NCBI RefSeq assembly: GCF_015278125.1
Contig: NZ_JADILO010000036.1
Coordinates: forward strand, 16,929-80,928
Origin: Vibrio fluminensis
GTDB lineage: Bacteria; Pseudomonadota; Gammaproteobacteria; Enterobacterales; Vibrionaceae
DNA: 64,000 nucleotides
Direction: 5' to 3'
Both the position numbers and the translations under genes were made by a program. Of the stretch, positions 19,601 to 25,125 are shown piece after piece. The notes under the pieces are model-generated. The model worked only from the letters and a program-made list of their open reading frames with translations. It did no database searches and was not told where the DNA came from. Within the stretch, counting starts at the first letter, position 1, and every line of letters begins with the position of its first letter.

Positions 19601-22397
19601 CCGTTATGTCTGCGCCATCATTAACGGTGACATCAATTGTGTCGCGAGTTATATCTCCGTCACTATCTTCTGCTGCGAATGGAAACTCTATCGTTAACAC
19701 ATCATCCACTTGATCAAACGCTTGATGTTGTATGACGGTATATTCACCACTTCGAATGCCTTGCGCATCTTCACTCAACGTGGCTTGCAGTACATAACCA
19801 GTTTGGTCATTGGGATCATTAGTAAGTGAGACGACAATACTCTGACCATCATCAATAATATGTACATAAGTCTGCGCTTCATCGACCGTAATAGAATTTA
19901 GTACCGAGTCGCTATTTTCATCACTAACAAAATCCAAACTGACGATGTTGTCGCTACCAACTTGCACACCAATATCAAGCGGGTGTCCGTCATTATCTAG
20001 GGTGAAAGTCTGAGGGTTTTGCGTTTCCGTAAAGCTCAACTCAAGCTCACCGACAAAACTGATGTTGTCACCATCTTTAATCTTGAGGGTTACATCAACC
20101 GAATCAACGTCATCATCACCGTCTTTGGTAAACACTTCGAGGTTAGCGGTGAGAATGTCATTAATTGAGGTGTCATCGGTATGCAGAATATCTGAGTTAG
20201 GTTGAAACGAAATATCGCCATCTCGAGTAATGTAAACAGTCCCTATTCCGGTATCATCATCACCGACAGGATTAAGTGCAACTGCATACACACCTTGAGC
20301 ATTTGGTGTGTAGTCATCGAGATTATAATTCTGGTTGCTATAGACAAAATGAGTCACCTGGTCGCCATCTTGACTCACATCACTGAAGATATTTTGTGTA
20401 GCCGTGACGATACCATCAACACCAATGGTAGGCTCAACAACTTGGTCAAACAGTATCGACTCCTTAAGTGTCGACACGTCATCCACCACCGCAATAGTTA
20501 GCGTTGTTGCTTGGGCACCATCAAGTGCGCTATCTGAGTCTGATTTATCTTCATCGCTATCAACGGCATAGATAGGAAAATCGAGATGGTATAGATTATT
20601 GTCGGCACTGCTAGGGTCATTTGGACCACTGTGATCTAATGGTTTTAGCAATTCAAATGTGTAACTACCATCCGGTTGTAGGGTGATGGTAAAGACAGTG
20701 CCACCATCTTCATCTTTACCTGCGTATGAATGGATAAACGAGCCGTCATCTTGTGTCGTGTCGACCAAGGTAATATCGAGCTCACCACTTTGAAGCAACC
20801 CTTGGTACTGGCTATTAAACGCCTCAACATCGATTTCAAAATGTTGCACCGCGTCGCTACCTTGATAACCTAGCATGCCTTGAGACAACACGGGGTTACC
20901 GCTATCCAACTGGCTTTCTAAAACGGGTTCGATTGAATTAGGCAATTCAACCGTCGGTGCAGCACCATCTACCACTTGATAGTTAATCACATTAGTGACA
21001 ACGTCACCATCATAATCGATCGATGTCACTGGAATGGCGAAATTGAGCGTATCTTGATCATTGTTTTGCTCTAACGGCAGGTTCTGAGTAATCGCATAAG
21101 TGCCATCCTCTGACAAAACAATGGCTAATATGACCGCATCTGGTGCATCTTTAATCGTTAAGGTCAGCGTTTTACCATCTTCGGAAAGCGTCGCTTCTGT
21201 CTCCTGATTGTCTGACAAGACACCATCGAATTGATCAATAGCATTGGCATCAAATCGAACTACTTCCAACTCATCGGCACCAAGCTCAAACACAGTGCCC
21301 GATGTCTGATAAGGGTTGTCTTCACTTAACGTTACCGCTTCGGTATAGCTTTCATCCACCTCTACCGCTAATTGCTCATCACCATCTTCTACCGACACCG
21401 TAATGGATAGCGGCTGCTTAAGAGGATTGCCATTGGTATCTGCGCCAGTTAAGGTCAAACTGACTTGCAATAAATTATCACTAAATTGGACTAAACCTTG
21501 ACTACCGTTTTCAATCTCATGGTCAATCGGTTTCTCTAATGTGGTTGTCAGGCGCAATAGAATATCTTTGCCACTTTGCAGGGCATCAATATCTATGGTC
21601 AGTACCTTTTCATCGCCTTGGGAGCCAATAATGGCGTTGGTCGTTGAATCATAGATGAACTCAACGGCTTTGCCCGATGACGTGATCTCTGAATTTAGCT
21701 CGTTGAGTAACGCGCTTAGACTACTGGTTACTGGAACAAAAGAGCTTGGGTCTAGGCTGAGAGTACCAGCCGTTACTGTCGCTTGCGTGATCGTCTGCTG
21801 AGGATAAGTCCCATCCGACAAATTGCCTTCTGTTACCGTGGTATTAATGATCAAACCACCTTTGGCAGCAACGACATCATTACCATCTTCATACTCAAAC
21901 TGCTCGCGCTGATTATTGAGACCCGCTGTTTCGAACTTAGTTGCCGCGATAGTTTGTGCTAAATTGAGTGGTACGGTAGCCGAAGTTCCAATTGCAGAAC
22001 CGTCCGGCGACTCACCCGCCTCGGTTGATTCAAGTATCTCCGTTGGGTCTTCCCCGGCTAAAATTGCTTCTTGAATTGCATTTACATCAAGCACTTCATC
22101 AGTAGGTTCATCAATGGTGACTAATTCACCATTAATATTAGCAACCGTTAATTGTGGTTGTTGGTTAGATGCGATATTGATACAACCAACACAGTTTTCA
22201 TCGACCAAAAATAGCTCATTATTAATCGCTACCACTAGCTCACTACCCGCTGGTGTGAACAACAAATCGTTAGGCTTTAGCTCAAATCCTTTGCTTGCTC
22301 CAACCGCCGCTTCTCCCGGTCGTACAACAATCGGAGTTCCCACCACATCTTGAATTGTTCCCGGTACTGAAACAGTTTGCTCGTTCATAATAACCAT
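7614..22397 (-). CDS. Giant type I-secreted RTX adhesin with LapA-like retention module (T1SS-143 repeats)
   Basis: A 4927-residue cell-surface adhesin, the largest gene in the window. Residues 1 to about 130 form a retention module (starting near MNEQTVSVPGTIQDVVG), which in LapA-type proteins plugs the outer-membrane channel. About residues 230-2970 hold roughly 18 repeats of about 140 residues ending in variants of ITIKDGVET, as in T1SS-143 domains. About 2970-4740 hold cadherin/Ig-like repeats. Near 4755-4815 are RTX nonapeptides (GGAGDDQIL, GGLGSDIL), followed by a VCA0849-class C-terminal secretion signal. The composition is acidic with many Ca-binding Asp-rich turns. The LapG-type cleavage motif expected near residue 108-128 reads TEAG, not TAAG. 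Only four cysteines were seen: C69/C72 and C934/C938. The ATG at 22397 or the one three codons later (behind TTAGGGATGG) could be the start. No dedicated type I exporter, LapG or LapD gene is in the window. Confidence 0.92.
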   Translation of the reverse strand: MVIMNEQTVSVPGTIQDVVGTPIVVRPGEAAVGASKGFELKPNDLLFTPAGSELVVAINNELFLVDENCVGCINIASNQQPQLTVANINGELVTIDEPTDEVLDVNAIQEAILAGEDPTEILESTEAGESPDGSAIGTSATVPLNLAQTIAATKFETAGLNNQREQFEYEDGNDVVAAKGGLIINTTVTEGNLSDGTYPQQTITQATVTAGTLSLDPSSFVPVTSSLSALLNELNSEITSSGKAVEFIYDSTTNAIIGSQGDEKVLTIDIDALQSGKDILLRLTTTLEKPIDHEIENGSQGLVQFSDNLLQVSLTLTGADTNGNPLKQPLSITVSVEDGDEQLAVEVDESYTEAVTLSEDNPYQTSGTVFELGADELEVVRFDANAIDQFDGVLSDNQETEATLSEDGKTLTLTIKDAPDAVILAIVLSEDGTYAITQNLPLEQNNDQDTLNFAIPVTSIDYDGDVVTNVINYQVVDGAAPTVELPNSIEPVLESQLDSGNPVLSQGMLGYQGSDAVQHFEIDVEAFNSQYQGLLQSGELDITLVDTTQDDGSFIHSYAGKDEDGGTVFTITLQPDGSYTFELLKPLDHSGPNDPSSADNNLYHLDFPIYAVDSDEDKSDSDSALDGAQATTLTIAVVDDVSTLKESILFDQVVEPTIGVDGIVTATQNIFSDVSQDGDQVTHFVYSNQNYNLDDYTPNAQGVYAVALNPVGDDDTGIGTVYITRDGDISFQPNSDILHTDDTSINDILTANLEVFTKDGDDDVDSVDVTLKIKDGDNISFVGELELSFTETQNPQTFTLDNDGHPLDIGVQVGSDNIVSLDFVSDENSDSVLNSITVDEAQTYVHIIDDGQSIVVSLTNDPNDQTGYVLQATLSEDAQGIRSGEYTVIQHQAFDQVDDVLTIEFPFAAEDSDGDITRDTIDVTVNDGADITVCNPNCFVKLRETKRLDGSEENAITRYASVELKQGSDEIDTVVWQVSAEMEAALAALTTQGQDTQYQITDGLIRVFTQDEHGNQQDVIAFELQGDKSGDYTVTQYLPIDNDMSDNKDIFEFSIVATDADGDSVVADIDVILKDGANTKLSDSALSYTEKEHKFGNAKNGSVQLKAGSDGVSEVSVTLDNEAEVMDWTSQDQALDIVKSGNDYTLVYESDPDNKVLEFIFDSTTGNYQVIQHKPIDQDVSNLSKLEFTVTATSTDDANVQASIDVTIKDGVETRLSNSTIQYTEKQTGIDPDVSYGFKTGSVNIKAGVDGVSEVEVSIDDSDALSSWTSQGKPLELLENGNDFKLVYADDLNQTVIEFNFDDETGDYSVEQFLPIDQIGAEQSVINLTVDAFSTDDEKSSATIAITIKDGAETSLKNRTVTLTEKDDGDNQFIKGEVSGDVNLKPGVDGVSAVALTLSQAQINDINANWTSQGKALAVVEDLDSNTYSVVYKDDPTAQVLKVVLDDEGNYKVEQSLPIDQQGSTSSLVFDVTASSTDDANISKTLTVNIKDGVDTSLKNDQVTLEESVDGDGEFATKSVSGDVKLNPGPDGAESSISLNNQDDVSKWTSNGNPLKLVATDDTITLLDEDNNKVLELIYYPEAVGNKVAGSYDVIQYAAIDQPNSNVSTMLVDVTATSTDDNPITKQITVNIKDGVTPSIDINGSASLTETTDMDVATPAKKTFTQLLDIHSGTDDIDTVLFTLADNSPLKLDDLTSEGRELEVKSEDGSYSLFIKGSTTEVLNITLDKQSGDVTVEQYRPLDNPSDNHIELKIVATAKDTDGDSASNSFNLTLVDGQDPQIKPDSSVEVYEKGLGESDDHTESNSVSVEFEASSDNIKTIEIKPTGIIITDQNDAPVTLTADKQAVQFEQTSNGLIGFFGSGDSKETVFEATVNSDYTSNDFGKVTFTLLKEVDHPNAGTDALVLKLPVVATDFDGDTSQTGAQQAYVTVNLIDDVSTLKASILFDDITEPTLGTQGSTTEVKNIFADVSKDGDQVTHIVYDNKSYDLDDYTPDGQGVYAIALDAKGADDNGIGTVYITRDGDISFKPNSDILHTDATSSLDVLTAKLEVHTKDGDNDVDSVDVTLKIKDGKDIGFAGELDVAWTEVNAIKTITTDSEGEILNVGLTSGSDHLASLKFVADSDSGSVLNNITVDEAETFVHIINGGDSIVVSTNQNQPLNVADYILQATLSKDAQGNANGEYSITQYKPFDQAQLPIDAAVILLPLVATDTDGDPTAAEIKLTVTDGQDITVGNSTSSVQLNETLTLDGTEGNAISQHDSVSFVAGVDGIDSVKWQDDAALRTLLDGITTQGKQTKYSVSDDTLRVYLEDGAQGQDVITFVLDSGVGGGYTVKQYLPIDNANDDTTNIDILNLAIVATDKDGDDTVAPIKVNLKDGVESTIQDSTEALTETLDGDGSFTSSSVSGDTQLKPGSDGAQTTIALKNYDEVHGTEANQFKGWSSNGNDIEVTEADTTVTLTDKVTGEKVLELTYYPEDVGVFGDANFKAAGTYDVTQFRAIDQPEDNISQLQVTVTSRSTDDTPKTAQITINISDGTTPTIIANNDASLTETVDMAANTPANDSFTQMLDIDSGTDAVDTVIFDLADSSVYQLADLTSSGQELVVQSQDSSYSLFIKGTTTEVLNIAVNKANGDVTVEQYQPLDNPLSNDIVLTLNATVTDTDGDSASDSFELTLTDGMDPRIENIGSIKVNEYGIGHNNRGEFGSATMTLEPSSDNIEKFEIDTTAISVADKDGNPVSPLTSGNKLVQYEEISGGYRGFIENGNKKLTVFEVKIDSDYTSDDLGKVDFKLVRGIDHPDAGTDSLFLTLPVIASDFDGDSSPAQDLNVEIKDYFSDAKNVTINLVEGSSTSNNGYTVVNYKQGDRLDNLEIEVPVAQQGNFAFGDIDSPSSKFDLDTLGTGNGIAVLAKNSNDQWAEVGTLTLITKGSNVRVKFSAADSVDHLDGPLSTTFTMTAIDNDGDRDSSNLNLTIKDKAAKLIIDPVRGDEDTDIAVTIEIDLHDADGEEIQSLLLGNPPGGSFFYIDPNSGNEMEVSGRLSKDKLDVSGTDVLSIDNIFYRPDDHYSTDSNGFEVNAQVKVEREGHPVETRNGKIDIVVDGIADKPTMAASFEPEADGDEDSLIKLDFAFETVDQSDASAETITYELKFSDVNIVADHKLVKSNGDEITPDINGVYHFTSAGIDNVYLAAKGDFSGSVLVDVKATSHEPFTDSTNSSETTLTVDVAPIVDDITYQVERVRVNEDTEFKLKDHIQVNDLKDSDGSENRFVYIKDLPNGTIITQFNADGDNAVILDGEAHLIVDPDDYATATLIMLDDPAGESVADEVDLIVEYALIESGTTAIIPPKDSNADFDFKVEVKVVDTATYADGDVAYDSQSMGDDQTIAVDIKGIADAPMMAADSNDVWQVVTDNQGAISGIKTTTPIDENSSIMLDFSVFSGETGYDKSGPDGSETVTVVLYAESGNLADYKIEDTDGNEISLTYTGMKNGQAQYEADIGQADIKITPKTNNTEDIQLKAKIIVTENDGNELVTEKDIFIEVNPVISGFNDNFIVNSNDNNYTPLEDQVNNVKWYPGKLTDRESGGDHEFVSKLVISGNEAESNAELSDIALTIEANSAIAQVLIDGVATDLDAGKYRFDATNEVTIIAADGAELTAGNVEISALVTPEDSSADFVLNSTVSVTEVDVDSDSGFSKTVDYSGKLNVDIQPVVEDDGELNIIDDDDVGIAATQTNTAGSVSFTINKEAQGGSFVGSNADYSVNFIDLDADSTGAPNPETNQDERVSQVVIEFAGASQSVLDQLYVQGAINNGDGTWTVTNEDSFIVFAPNGVDETVTVKVHALVIDRGEDGEDSVNESEVSYAVRDSQSFQITFADPDPTGTVGGEAASASIDNTQAIKGTEDTKVRLDDTLREKLIFSELANLDDSSTNDQITIVFDVSNIPEIKRVTSGTGEENFVNGKYAFTIDAEDVNDDGSLKEGALGNAAITLIEDFAGDFTIPISVVITDMDSGDENVVTQQVNFEITPVVDGVTKDNGVVVQTVEAADFTAGEEAPNSIKANTAYEDSQVTLNLNRFSFKDEDTDLSQGVESFAAIEISSTVGAVTAGTVYSGVEEKQDGTLSITAAQLPNGVTVEQVLAEVVFTPSKDFSGKVTITLDGTIIDQTDNVGSVTAPFKQTFDIDVKSIVDGVTTQSLGDKVIDGSEDTPISLSVLDFTLDDSDGSEEFVSFKLTDVPQDFLVSSTSSDFAVSNNGSGVWSIKIAQSVGETVDLSDIQITPAENFSGSANIGYVVYTQEEADKQPKQQGGRITLNIAPEGDEIDTRIDQQATGAEHSGADTGLVDIKIDARILDKADSISAGAHSENSPETVYIKVENIPDGVSILLPEYTKGADLASGDYIAYQELDNGVYTGNWIVETNLQQVENIQLDLTGTDYNSDSWRGDNPQITLKVSSNDNGSIGPVAEQIVSLEITPDNDKPVVVAQTSYSVDEDVQLSITSIQIADADVIDDPGANMTVTISHTTGNLSFGTESIQYANDNNITIGSDSDGNIVLDGTIEAINKLLSGSEVTTDRGLLFIGDENSHVDSQIQVQVTDNGNNGDVNGDGTIDINDALTSDQITVDVKVNPISDKPTLEAERNRYLVAVNDAQLAVIPLLGLIPALAVADEKLSVQFDNVPAGTTIKVGGVTATLNGDGLFQADVPQGGDTDITIEVPAGITVSETAIEIRAVSTDGDADPALSDPVTINVTADSSESILGTAGNDYLFNLDDSDGITLSGDAGDDIIIGSDRADILEGGAGDDQILAGDGDDIVQGGLGSDILTGGGGQDIFVWTAEDIDLANPQVDKITDFNADKSVGAEKDMIDLSEVFESDDSMEDILSRLTAEKDGDKINIEILDQEGGETVQTIVLENQAGYTLDGGSASLMDDLISHEFIRLINQE

Positions 22398-22776
22398 CCC
22401 TAAGCTAACTTTGGTTTAATTTTTTTACCTACATTTCTGCTAATAAGCATAGGAAAGATGTGAACTTATTGCCTAAAAGTTATTGCATATCTAGATTTTG
22501 ATAATTAACTCAATTAATCGATAAAACAGAAAGATAGGCAAATCGGGTTTAGAGCCTATCTCTAAACTATTCGAGTAGAACTTAGGAAACTCGACATTGC
22601 CCTCATAAATCGGTGAACCCACTTTTTGTCGAGATGATTTATATCTTGCTCGACGTGTATTAATTCCACTTACTAGAACAAACCAATGGTTATACTCATT
22701 TCTGCTTTACAGATCTGCGCGAAACCTTCGCTGGCTGACTAAACTTGGTTAAAACAACCCAGTCAGGGAGCAAGCA
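22398..22776. promoter_or_regulatory. Divergent promoter region between the giant adhesin and katG
   Basis: A 379-bp AT-rich intergenic region with no gene. It must carry the adhesin promoter (minus) and the katG promoter (plus). A 7-bp inverted repeat (AGATAGG at about 22532 and CCTATCT at about 22555) could be an operator or a leader hairpin. It does not have the ATAG/CTAT spacing of an OxyR site. The katG ribosome site AGGGAG lies 8 nt before its ATG. Confidence 0.5.
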
Positions 22777-24957
22777 ATGAGTGATAAATCGAACCAATCC
22801 AAGTGCCCTGTAATGCATGGCGCAAACACAAATCAGCAGGCTGCGGAGTTTAACTGGTGGCCGAAAACCTTGAATCTCGACATACTCCACCAGCACGACA
22901 ATAAAACCGACCCAATGGACGCAAGCTTTGACTATGCTGAGGCATTTAACTCACTCGATCTCGAGGAGCTGAAAAAAGATCTCAAAGCCTTTATGACCGA
23001 TAGCCAAGATTGGTGGCCGGCCGACTGGGGGCACTATGGCGGCTTGATGATCCGCATGGCGTGGCACTCAGCGGGGACTTATCGTATTGCTGATGGACGC
23101 GGCGGCGCTAGTCGCGGCAACCAGAGGTTTGCCCCGCTCAATAGTTGGCCAGATAACGGTAATCTCGACAAAGCAAGACGCCTACTCTGGCCAATTAAGA
23201 AAAAATACGGCAATAAAATTTCATGGGCGGATCTAATTATTCTTGCTGGCAACATGGCGTATGAGTCAATGGGCTTTAAAACCTTTGGCTTCGCCGGTGG
23301 TCGAGAAGATATCTGGCATCCCGAGAAAGACATTTATTGGGGCGCAGAGAAAGAGTGGCTACAACCCAGTGGTGGGGAAAATAACCGCTACTCTGGCGAG
23401 CGCGATTTAGAAAACCCTCTCGCCGCGGTGATGATGGGCTTAATCTATGTCAATCCTGAGGGTGTAGACGGCAAACCAGACCCAATCAAAACGGCTCACG
23501 ATATGCGCGTCACCTTCGCTCGAATGGCGATGAATGATGAAGAGACAGTCGCTCTAACCGCAGGTGGACATACTGTCGGTAAAGCACATGGTAACGGGGA
23601 TGCCTCTGTCTTAGGTCCTGAGCCCGAAGGGGCAGAAATTGAAGACCAAGGTTTGGGCTGGCTAAATAAAACCTCGCGTGGGATTGGGCGCAACACCGTC
23701 ACCAGTGGCGTTGAAGGTGCTTGGACGACAAATCCAACCCAATGGGACAACGGCTACTTCGAACTGCTATTTAAATACGATTGGTGGGTAACCAAAAGCC
23801 CAGCGGGCGCTGCGCAGTGGGAACCGGTCAATATCAGTGAAGAAGATATGCCCGTCGATGTAGAAGACCCAACCATCAAATGTAAGCCGATGATGACTGA
23901 TGCTGATATGGCGCTTAAATTTGATCCTGAGTATCGCAAGATAGCCGAGCGCTTCCGTAATGATCCTGCCTACTTTGCCGATGTGTTTGCCCGAGCATGG
24001 TTCAAGCTCACTCATCGCGACCTGGGTCCAAAATCACGTTACCTTGGTGCGGATGTACCAGCAGAAGATCTGATTTGGCAAGATCCGGTGCCAAGTGTTA
24101 GCTATCATCTCAGTGATGAAAACATCGACAGCCTTAAACTCGCCATTCTCAACAGTAACCTATCCATCAGCGATCTGGTCACAACTGCATGGGACAGTGC
24201 CCGAACTTATCGTGGTTCCGACCGCCGAGGCGGCGCTAACGGTGCTCGCATTCGCCTAGCTCCGCAAAAAGACTGGCAAGGCAATGAGCCTGAAAGACTT
24301 GCTCATGTGCTCGCTGAGCTCGAATCGATTAAAGCCAGCCTAGGTTCACCTATTAGCCTCGCTGATTTAATTGTGCTTGGCGGCGGCGTAGGGATAGAAA
24401 AAGCAGCGTCTAATGCAGGACTGAGTGTTAGCGTGCCATTTGCTCAAGGTCGCGGGGATGCCGCGCCGGAAATGACTGACGAGCACTCATTTGATGTTTT
24501 GGAACCCATCCACGATGGTTTTAGAAACTGGCTCAAAGATGACTACGCCGTCACGGCTGAAGAGTTACTACTAGAACGCAGCCAATTGATGCAGCTTACT
24601 GCCGCTGAAATGACGGTGCTCGTAGGTGGTATGCGCGTACTGGGCACCAACTATGGTGGCAGTCAGACAGGTGTATTGACCGATCGAGTCGGCGCATTAA
24701 GCCAAGACTTCTTCGTCAACTTAACCGATATGAACTACACATGGCACCCTGCTGATAACGGTTTGTATGAGATTCGTGAGCGCGCCTCTGGCAGTACTAA
24801 ATGGATAGCATCACGGGTTGATTTGATCTTCGGCTCAAACTCGGTATTGCGCTCTTATGCCGAGCTCTACGCCCAAGATGACAACCAAGGTAAATTCGTT
24901 GCTGATTTTGTCGCAGCATGGGTCAAAGTGATGAATGCCGACCGATTCGATTTGTAA
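22777..24957 (+). CDS. katG: Catalase-peroxidase KatG
   Basis: A 726-residue bifunctional haem enzyme that removes hydrogen peroxide. The distal triad is present in MIRMAWHSAGTYR (R93, W96, H97). The Met-Tyr-Trp adduct residues are W96, Y224 (GLIYVNPEG) and M250 (FARMAMND). The proximal haem ligand is H265 (TAGGHTVGKAHG). A second, degenerate peroxidase domain fills the C-terminal half (SDLVTTAWDSARTYRGSDRRGG), as in all KatG. No signal peptide is seen, so it should be cytoplasmic. Length is normal. It is a single gene followed by a hairpin at 25087. Confidence 0.97.
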   Translation: MSDKSNQSKCPVMHGANTNQQAAEFNWWPKTLNLDILHQHDNKTDPMDASFDYAEAFNSLDLEELKKDLKAFMTDSQDWWPADWGHYGGLMIRMAWHSAGTYRIADGRGGASRGNQRFAPLNSWPDNGNLDKARRLLWPIKKKYGNKISWADLIILAGNMAYESMGFKTFGFAGGREDIWHPEKDIYWGAEKEWLQPSGGENNRYSGERDLENPLAAVMMGLIYVNPEGVDGKPDPIKTAHDMRVTFARMAMNDEETVALTAGGHTVGKAHGNGDASVLGPEPEGAEIEDQGLGWLNKTSRGIGRNTVTSGVEGAWTTNPTQWDNGYFELLFKYDWWVTKSPAGAAQWEPVNISEEDMPVDVEDPTIKCKPMMTDADMALKFDPEYRKIAERFRNDPAYFADVFARAWFKLTHRDLGPKSRYLGADVPAEDLIWQDPVPSVSYHLSDENIDSLKLAILNSNLSISDLVTTAWDSARTYRGSDRRGGANGARIRLAPQKDWQGNEPERLAHVLAELESIKASLGSPISLADLIVLGGGVGIEKAASNAGLSVSVPFAQGRGDAAPEMTDEHSFDVLEPIHDGFRNWLKDDYAVTAEELLLERSQLMQLTAAEMTVLVGGMRVLGTNYGGSQTGVLTDRVGALSQDFFVNLTDMNYTWHPADNGLYEIRERASGSTKWIASRVDLIFGSNSVLRSYAELYAQDDNQGKFVADFVAAWVKVMNADRFDL

Positions 24958-24998
24958 TACCAATCGGGATAAGTAAGTGGTCAGAAAATTGCGCAAGG

Positions 24999-25079
24999 AA
25001 AATCGCTGAGAACTAGGCATGGATTGCCGTAACTAGTTATTCTAATTACAAAATCCGTAACGACGTTATCAGCGATTTT
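24999..25079. repeat. Vibrio-type intergenic palindromic repeat
   Basis: A 15-bp arm at 24999-25013 pairs with 25065-25079 (14 of 15 match). Inside are a second pairing (ACTAG/CTAGT) and GGCA/TGCC, so the whole 81 bp folds into one long hairpin. From memory, similar elements occur in many Vibrio intergenic regions. It lies between katG and the metalloprotease gene, which converge here. Confidence 0.55.
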
Positions 25080-25086
25080 AATCAGC

Positions 25087-25109
25087 AGCCCTCGCTCAGT
25101 GCGAGGGCT
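25087..25109. terminator. Hairpin between convergent katG and metalloprotease genes
   Basis: A perfect 9-bp stem AGCCCTCGC/GCGAGGGCT with a 5-nt loop lies between the two convergent stop codons. There is only a modest T tract on either side. It probably acts as a bidirectional terminator. Confidence 0.7.
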
Positions 25110-25125
25110 TGCTTCAAACTACTAC

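Noticed and set aside
13500..21700. CRISPR-like or tandem DNA repeats within the adhesin gene
   Set aside because: The periodicity is that of ~140-residue protein domains in one continuous reading frame, with no short identical repeats and spacers.
22530..22565. OxyR site upstream of katG
   Set aside because: ATAG and CTAT elements are present but 18 nt apart, which does not fit the 7-nt spaced ATAG/CTAT pattern.
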